Source: Pseudomonas parafulva NBRC 16636 = DSM 17004 (GTDB lineage: Bacteria > Pseudomonadota > Gammaproteobacteria > Pseudomonadales > Pseudomonadaceae). Taken from it: a stretch of 50,690 bases of DNA. This document shows, in pieces, positions 46,329 to 50,690 of the stretch. Numbering within the stretch: position 1 is the stretch's first letter; each line of letters opens with the position of its first letter. The notes under the pieces are model-generated. The model searched no databases. It worked only from the letters and a program-made list of their open reading frames with translations, and had not been told where the DNA came from. The stretch is taken from NCBI RefSeq assembly GCF_000730645.1, contig NZ_BBIU01000010.1, forward strand, positions 1 to 50,690, written 5' to 3'. The position numbers and the translations under genes were made by a program.

Positions 46329-48557
46329 TCAGAAGTTGATATTCAATGCCATGAACAGCGCCCTGCCCGGCTGGTTGTAGGTGTTGGCACCTGAGGTGCT
46401 GGCATTGCCACCGCGCAGGATCTGCTTGTCGAAGACGTTGTTCACTCCAACCCGCACATCGTAGTTGGCATTGAATGCGTAGCCTGCACTGACATCCACC
46501 AGGCCGTAGGCGTCTACATCCTGCTGCGCACTGGCATCGTAGTCCTGTTGGGTGCGGTAGTTGTAGGACGGCGACTTCTGCTTGCCGAACCAAGTCCCCG
46601 CCACCTGCAACGACAGCTGCTCGGTGGCGCGCCAGTCCAGGGTAGTATTGACGGTGAAGCGCGGGATCACCGAGAGCGGCTCCCCCGTTTCACGGCTATG
46701 GTTGTCCAGCATCCAGGTGAGGTTGGTATTCCAGTCCAGGGTGGGCGTCAATTCGATGAAGTAGTTGCCCTCGATGCCCTCCACGCGCGCCTTGCCGGCG
46801 TTGTCCCACTGGGTCACACGGCTACCAGTGCCGAGGGTATACAGCACATCGGTATCGCCGATGATCTTGTTTTTATAGTCATTGCGAAAGTACGTGGCAC
46901 TGGTGCGCCAGTTGCCTTGCTCGTATTGTAGCCCGATCTCCTTGTTGACGCTGATTTCAGGCTTGAGGTCCGCGTTACCCTGCAGGTAGCAACCGCCCCG
47001 GTTGGTTTGCAGGACACTGCAGCCGTTGCCTCGGCTGTACAGCAGGTAATTGGGGTTCGACTGGTACAGGTTCGGGGTTTTGTAGGCCCGTGCGATGCCC
47101 CCCTTGAGCGACAATGCGTCGGTGAGCTTGTGGGAAAGGTTAAGGCTGGGGCTGAAGTTGTCGCCGAAGGTTTCGTGGTGGTCGAAACGCAGGCCAGGCG
47201 TGACGGTCGTATTGCCAACCACGATGTTGTCTTCGACGAAAAATGCATGGCTGCGGGCCGTCATCTTGGAGTTGCTGCGCTCGAAGCCGGCAATACCTCC
47301 ACCGCCGGCAGGGTCAGAACTCTGCGGGCGTAACGAGCCTTGGTCGTTGAGCGCCTCGTACAGGTACTCGCCACCCAGGGTCAGTACGTGTTCGGTGCTG
47401 CCCAGTGCAAACGGCAGGTTCACCTCACTGCTCAACCGGGTGTTGCGCAACCGCGACATGGCAGCGCCTTCGCCATTTGGGGCACCCTCCGTGCGGCCTG
47501 CCAGGCCTTCGTTGAGGCGCCAGTTACGGACGTACTCGTAGCCTAGCGAGGTTTTGCTGGTGCCCCAGGTGAAATCCCCAAGGTGCGTGAGGTCGTAAGT
47601 GCTGCGCTGCATGACATTGGTTTCATGGCCATACAAGCTGGAAACAAAATCAACATCACCACCGGCGTTGCTGTTCATGGTATCGCCCGCGAACACATTG
47701 CCCTGACGGCTGTAGCCCGCACTGGCTTCGAGACGATGCTCATCGTTAAGCCTCAAGCTCGCCAGGCCATTGATGTCCTTGTTGCGCACACCTTCGCGGC
47801 CCGCCACCAACGCGCTGGTGGCGTGGCCGTCGTTGATGTCCAGGTCGTCGGCATCGGTTTTGGCCCACCCCCCGTAAACCCGCAGGCCAAGGTTTTCGGT
47901 AAGGCCGCCGCTCAGGTTGAAGTTGGCCCGCCGGCTGGCGCCTTCGGCGCTGTCTTCAGGCAATTGGGTGTACAGGCTCACGCCACCCTTGAGTTCATCG
48001 GAAGGGCCCTTGGTGATGATGTTCACCACCCCGCCCATGGCGCCCGAGCCGTAGCGGGCGGCAGCCGGACCGCGCAGGATCTCGATGCGCTCGACTGCCT
48101 CGGCCGGCACCCAGTTGGTTTCCCCACGGGTGTCACGGTCGCCGTTCCAGCCATAACGTACCGCGTTGCGGGCGTTGGACGGCTTTCCGTCGATCAAAAT
48201 CAAGGTGTTTTCAGGGCCCATGCCGCGCAGGTCGATCTGCCGGTTGTTGCCCCTCGCACCGCTTGCACTGTTACCGGTCAGGTTCACACCCGGCTCGCGG
48301 CGGATGATATCGGACAAGTCATTGGCTGGTGGGTGGCGCTTGATGTCTTCAGCCGTGATGATCGAGGTGCCCAGTGCTTGCCGGGCTTCACGCTCGGCTG
48401 TGATCAGTGTGTCCTGAATCACCAGGGCGTTGTCGGCAGCTTGGGGATTCAGACCTTCACCCCTATCGTCCGTCGAGGCGGCGGTGGCCATCACGGCCGG
48501 TGACACCAGCGAGAAAAGCACCAGGGCCAGGCTGTTGGGTGAAGTTCTGCACTGCAT
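46329..48557 (-). CDS. fepA: TonB-dependent catecholate siderophore receptor (FepA/PfeA type)
   Basis: An outer-membrane receptor of 742 residues. It has a signal peptide, a TonB box-like region near residue 50 (QDTLITAERE), the plug domain with NNRQIDLRGMGPENTLILIDGKP-like sequence and RGPAAARYGSGAMGGVVNIIT, and a 22-strand barrel ending in ALFMALNINF, with the terminal Phe needed for assembly. Similarity to FepA and PfeA is strong throughout the plug. Ferric enterobactin or another catecholate is the likely ligand. A Fur box-like site precedes it. No TonB-dependent regulator gene pair is adjacent. Confidence 0.92.
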   Translation of the reverse strand: MQCRTSPNSLALVLFSLVSPAVMATAASTDDRGEGLNPQAADNALVIQDTLITAEREARQALGTSIITAEDIKRHPPANDLSDIIRREPGVNLTGNSASGARGNNRQIDLRGMGPENTLILIDGKPSNARNAVRYGWNGDRDTRGETNWVPAEAVERIEILRGPAAARYGSGAMGGVVNIITKGPSDELKGGVSLYTQLPEDSAEGASRRANFNLSGGLTENLGLRVYGGWAKTDADDLDINDGHATSALVAGREGVRNKDINGLASLRLNDEHRLEASAGYSRQGNVFAGDTMNSNAGGDVDFVSSLYGHETNVMQRSTYDLTHLGDFTWGTSKTSLGYEYVRNWRLNEGLAGRTEGAPNGEGAAMSRLRNTRLSSEVNLPFALGSTEHVLTLGGEYLYEALNDQGSLRPQSSDPAGGGGIAGFERSNSKMTARSHAFFVEDNIVVGNTTVTPGLRFDHHETFGDNFSPSLNLSHKLTDALSLKGGIARAYKTPNLYQSNPNYLLYSRGNGCSVLQTNRGGCYLQGNADLKPEISVNKEIGLQYEQGNWRTSATYFRNDYKNKIIGDTDVLYTLGTGSRVTQWDNAGKARVEGIEGNYFIELTPTLDWNTNLTWMLDNHSRETGEPLSVIPRFTVNTTLDWRATEQLSLQVAGTWFGKQKSPSYNYRTQQDYDASAQQDVDAYGLVDVSAGYAFNANYDVRVGVNNVFDKQILRGGNASTSGANTYNQPGRALFMALNINF

Positions 48558-48657
48558 CGGTACATCTCCTGCTGTTCAAAGACGAAACGGCACACTCGGG
48601 GTCACCGGGAGCCCTCGCCCACCGGCCCGCACTGCTCGAGCGGCCAACAGGGATGGA

Positions 48658-48676
48658 AAATACATTTATTCTCAAT
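48658..48676 (-). promoter_or_regulatory. Possible Fur box of fepA
   Basis: On the minus strand TGAGAAT (48674-48668) is a good half-site of the Fur consensus TGATAATNATTATCA; the other half is weak. It lies just downstream of a TATAAA box at about 48696-48691, about 100 bases before the fepA start. Confidence 0.4.
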
Positions 48677-48745
48677 TGTGTTTATATCGTATTTACGAAA
48701 TTTACACCTTCGCAACGGAACCTTCTACAAAGCTGCGACCAGCGC

Positions 48746-50539
48746 TCACAAGGGTTCCATGCCCCAGGCACCCTGGCCATCCAAGCGCAGTCGATGAGTA
48801 TGCAGCGCGGCGAGTGTAGTGCGGTGCCCCACACTGACAAGCAAGGCATGTGGTATCTGCTGCCGAAGCAGGGAATACATGGCCTGTTCCAGGCCCTCGT
48901 CCATTGCCGATGTGGACTCATCGAGAAACACCACCTCAGGGCGATTGAACAGTACGCGTGCGAAGGCAAGACGCTGCTGTTCACCGAGGGACAGCACGCC
49001 TGACCAGTCGCATTGAGTGTCGAGCTGGTCGCGCAAGTGGCCCAGGCTCACCTGGCTCAGCACCTGCGCCACCCGCTGTTCATCACTGAGCGAGTAAGTG
49101 GCCGGGTAAGCGATGATGGTGCGCAGATTCCCCAAGGGCAGGTATGGGCGCTGTGAAAGGAACAGCGCATGCAGGCCTGAAGGACGCCGCACCGCACCGT
49201 CAGCGTAAGGCCACAGACCTGCCAGCGCGCGTAGCAGCGTGGTCTTGCCGCTGCCCGAAGCACCCTGAATCAACAGTGCATGGCCAGCACGCAGGTCCAG
49301 ATGGAGGTCTGAGATCAGCGGGACGCCGTCCGGGCGCCTGACCTGCAAGCCCTCAACAAGCAGCCCATCGGGCTGGTCGCTCACCTCGGTGCGGGGTAAC
49401 GCCCTGGCCTGCTGGTTAGCACTCAAAAAACCGGTCAGACGATTCAGGGTGGCACGGTACTGGGCAAATGCATCGTAGGACTCACGGAAGAACGACAGCG
49501 AATCTTGTACCTGACCAAACGCCTGCGAGGTCTGCATCACATCGCCCAGCTTGATCGCACCACTGAAAAACCGGGGAGCCTGGAGAATGAAGGGGAACAC
49601 CACTGCAACTTGGCTCACCCCCAGGTTGAAACCGCTGAACTTGAGGTTTCTGAAAACAAGCGCCCAGGCATTGAGGATCAACGCCCCGAACCGGCCTAGC
49701 AGCGTGTGTCGCTCAAGCGTGCCACCTTGGTAGAAAGCGATGTTCTCGGCGTTCTCGCGCATGCGCATCAAGGCGTAACGGAAGTTGGCAGTGAGTTTTT
49801 CGTTGAGGAAGTTGAGCTTGATGAGTGGCTTGCCCAAGCGGAAGGCTACCCAGGTGGCCAATAGCACGTACACGTACACTGCAAACACCATGGCCCTGGG
49901 GATGTCGATGCCGGAAACCGTCAGCGGCGCCGATAACCCCCAGAGGATGCTGGTAAAGGCGACCAGTGAAACCAGAGCGCTCACAGCCCCTAAGGCCAGC
50001 GTCAGGGAGCTGCTGACGAACACGCTGGCATCCAGTTCGATCCGCTGATCCGGGTTGTCCACGGGCTCACTCACGAAACGACCTCGGTAGTAGGCGTCGT
50101 CCTGGGTCCAGTCACGGGTCAGGCGCTCGGTAAGCCAAACCCTCCACCGGATGCTGAAAGCCTGCCTGACGTAGAAAGCGACCAACGAGCGCAGCACGTG
50201 GATGGTTGCCAGTATCGCGAACACGCCAAGCAGTGACCAGAACGCCGTTTGGTCAAGGCCCTGCAGCGCACTGTAGAAGCCGTTGTACCAGTAAGAAAAC
50301 AGCACTTCCAGGCGGACCGAAAACAGCGTCAGTATCAGCAGCGCAGCGAAGCCCAGCAGGGGCTTGCAGCTGCGCCTGGGGTTGAAATACGGGCCTGCCA
50401 CCTGCCAGAACTGCTGGCCCCAGCGCGCGTAGCGAACAGCCAGGGCCGCCGTGATGGCGAAGCAGGCGAACGTAATAAACGAGGCAATTGCAAGCCAGGT
50501 CAGGCTCTGTTGCAGGGCCTGGTGCCAGTTCATTTCCAT
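48746..50539 (-). CDS. SbmA/YddA-type ABC transporter (fused membrane and ATPase domains)
   Basis: The 597-residue half-transporter has six helices in an ABC_membrane_2 domain (about 15-350; first helix 15-37) and a C-terminal ATPase with Walker A GASGSGKTT, signature LSLGEQQRLAFARVLF and Walker B VVFLDESTSAMD. The LSLGEQQR signature is typical of this family, which includes YddA, mycobacterial Rv1819c and, by its membrane part, SbmA/BacA. Some members import peptides or cobalamin. It is 188 bases upstream of fepA on the same strand. Start at 50539 (MEMNW) or 50533 (MNW). Confidence 0.9.
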   Translation of the reverse strand: MEMNWHQALQQSLTWLAIASFITFACFAITAALAVRYARWGQQFWQVAGPYFNPRRSCKPLLGFAALLILTLFSVRLEVLFSYWYNGFYSALQGLDQTAFWSLLGVFAILATIHVLRSLVAFYVRQAFSIRWRVWLTERLTRDWTQDDAYYRGRFVSEPVDNPDQRIELDASVFVSSSLTLALGAVSALVSLVAFTSILWGLSAPLTVSGIDIPRAMVFAVYVYVLLATWVAFRLGKPLIKLNFLNEKLTANFRYALMRMRENAENIAFYQGGTLERHTLLGRFGALILNAWALVFRNLKFSGFNLGVSQVAVVFPFILQAPRFFSGAIKLGDVMQTSQAFGQVQDSLSFFRESYDAFAQYRATLNRLTGFLSANQQARALPRTEVSDQPDGLLVEGLQVRRPDGVPLISDLHLDLRAGHALLIQGASGSGKTTLLRALAGLWPYADGAVRRPSGLHALFLSQRPYLPLGNLRTIIAYPATYSLSDEQRVAQVLSQVSLGHLRDQLDTQCDWSGVLSLGEQQRLAFARVLFNRPEVVFLDESTSAMDEGLEQAMYSLLRQQIPHALLVSVGHRTTLAALHTHRLRLDGQGAWGMEPL

Positions 50540-50649
50540 GGTGAAGTACCCTTACGGAGTTTCCGCGAGCGTAGCACCGGCCCGGCAGGCATCAGGCATA
50601 GATGACGCAGGTTTCATATTTGCGTCAGGATTTAATAAACCATAAAGAC

Positions 50650-50683
50650 AAAACCCCTACCTGCATACGCAGATAGGGGTTTT
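50650..50683. terminator. Bidirectional terminator at the right edge
   Basis: AAAACCCCTACCTGC (50650-50664) pairs with GCAGATAGGGGTTTT (50669-50683) with one mismatch and a four-base loop; A and T runs flank it on both strands. It probably ends a gene that lies beyond the window. Confidence 0.8.
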
Positions 50684-50690
50684 CGAAATG

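Overview
The window is a chromosomal segment of a Pseudomonas, most likely of the P. putida group. The evidence is the GC-rich coding sequence, the lipoprotein gene oprI, and a gene order typical of pseudomonads: oprI / L,D-transpeptidase / small orphan / tesA / ABC exporter / greB, then ppiD-hupB-lon-clpX-clpP-tig, a tRNA cluster and folD. Species placement is inferred from synteny and protein character; no search was run. I see no phage, insertion sequence, integron or CRISPR array.

Left part (1-12.5 kb): the end of a methylcitrate (propionate) operon on the minus strand (GntR regulator, prpB, prpC, continuing off the left edge), with a clear promoter flanked by two palindromic operators. 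Next is a tightly coupled three-gene plus-strand operon of little-known function: a secreted retropepsin-like protease, an inactive transglutaminase fused to seven membrane helices, and a RimK-like ATP-grasp ligase. It is the best candidate here for an under-described system. Folate (pabB), sulfur assimilation (cysH, cysB), a universal stress protein, a ketopantoate-reductase-like enzyme and a DAHP synthase follow.

Middle (12.5-29 kb): envelope genes (oprI, a YkuD L,D-transpeptidase, tesA, a YbbA/YbbP-type ABC exporter, an MltF-type lytic transglycosylase), greB with an upstream orphan, a TatD nuclease, a chemoreceptor, a small His-rich membrane protein, an acyl-CoA thioesterase-like protein, a CHAD protein, a lipoprotein and a patatin-like phospholipase.

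Proteostasis block (27.4-36 kb, minus strand): ppiD, hupB, lon, clpX, clpP and tig. A sigma-32-like promoter lies before lon and a strong sigma-70 promoter before hupB. After a small orphan comes a minus-strand tRNA operon (Arg-TCT, His-GTG, Leu-TAG, His-GTG) with a stringent-type promoter. The two tRNA-His genes look identical and each is followed by a similar terminator hairpin.

Right part (37-50.7 kb): folD, then a more accessory-looking stretch. It holds a DctA-type transporter with two tandem FCD-GntR regulators and FadR-like operators, a PACE-type efflux gene divergent from a LysR regulator, a PctA-like dCache chemoreceptor with a sigma-28 promoter and an altered ligand pocket, a TauE/SafE exporter, a histidine phosphatase lacking its RHG arginine, a FepA-type catecholate siderophore receptor, and an SbmA/YddA-type ABC transporter.
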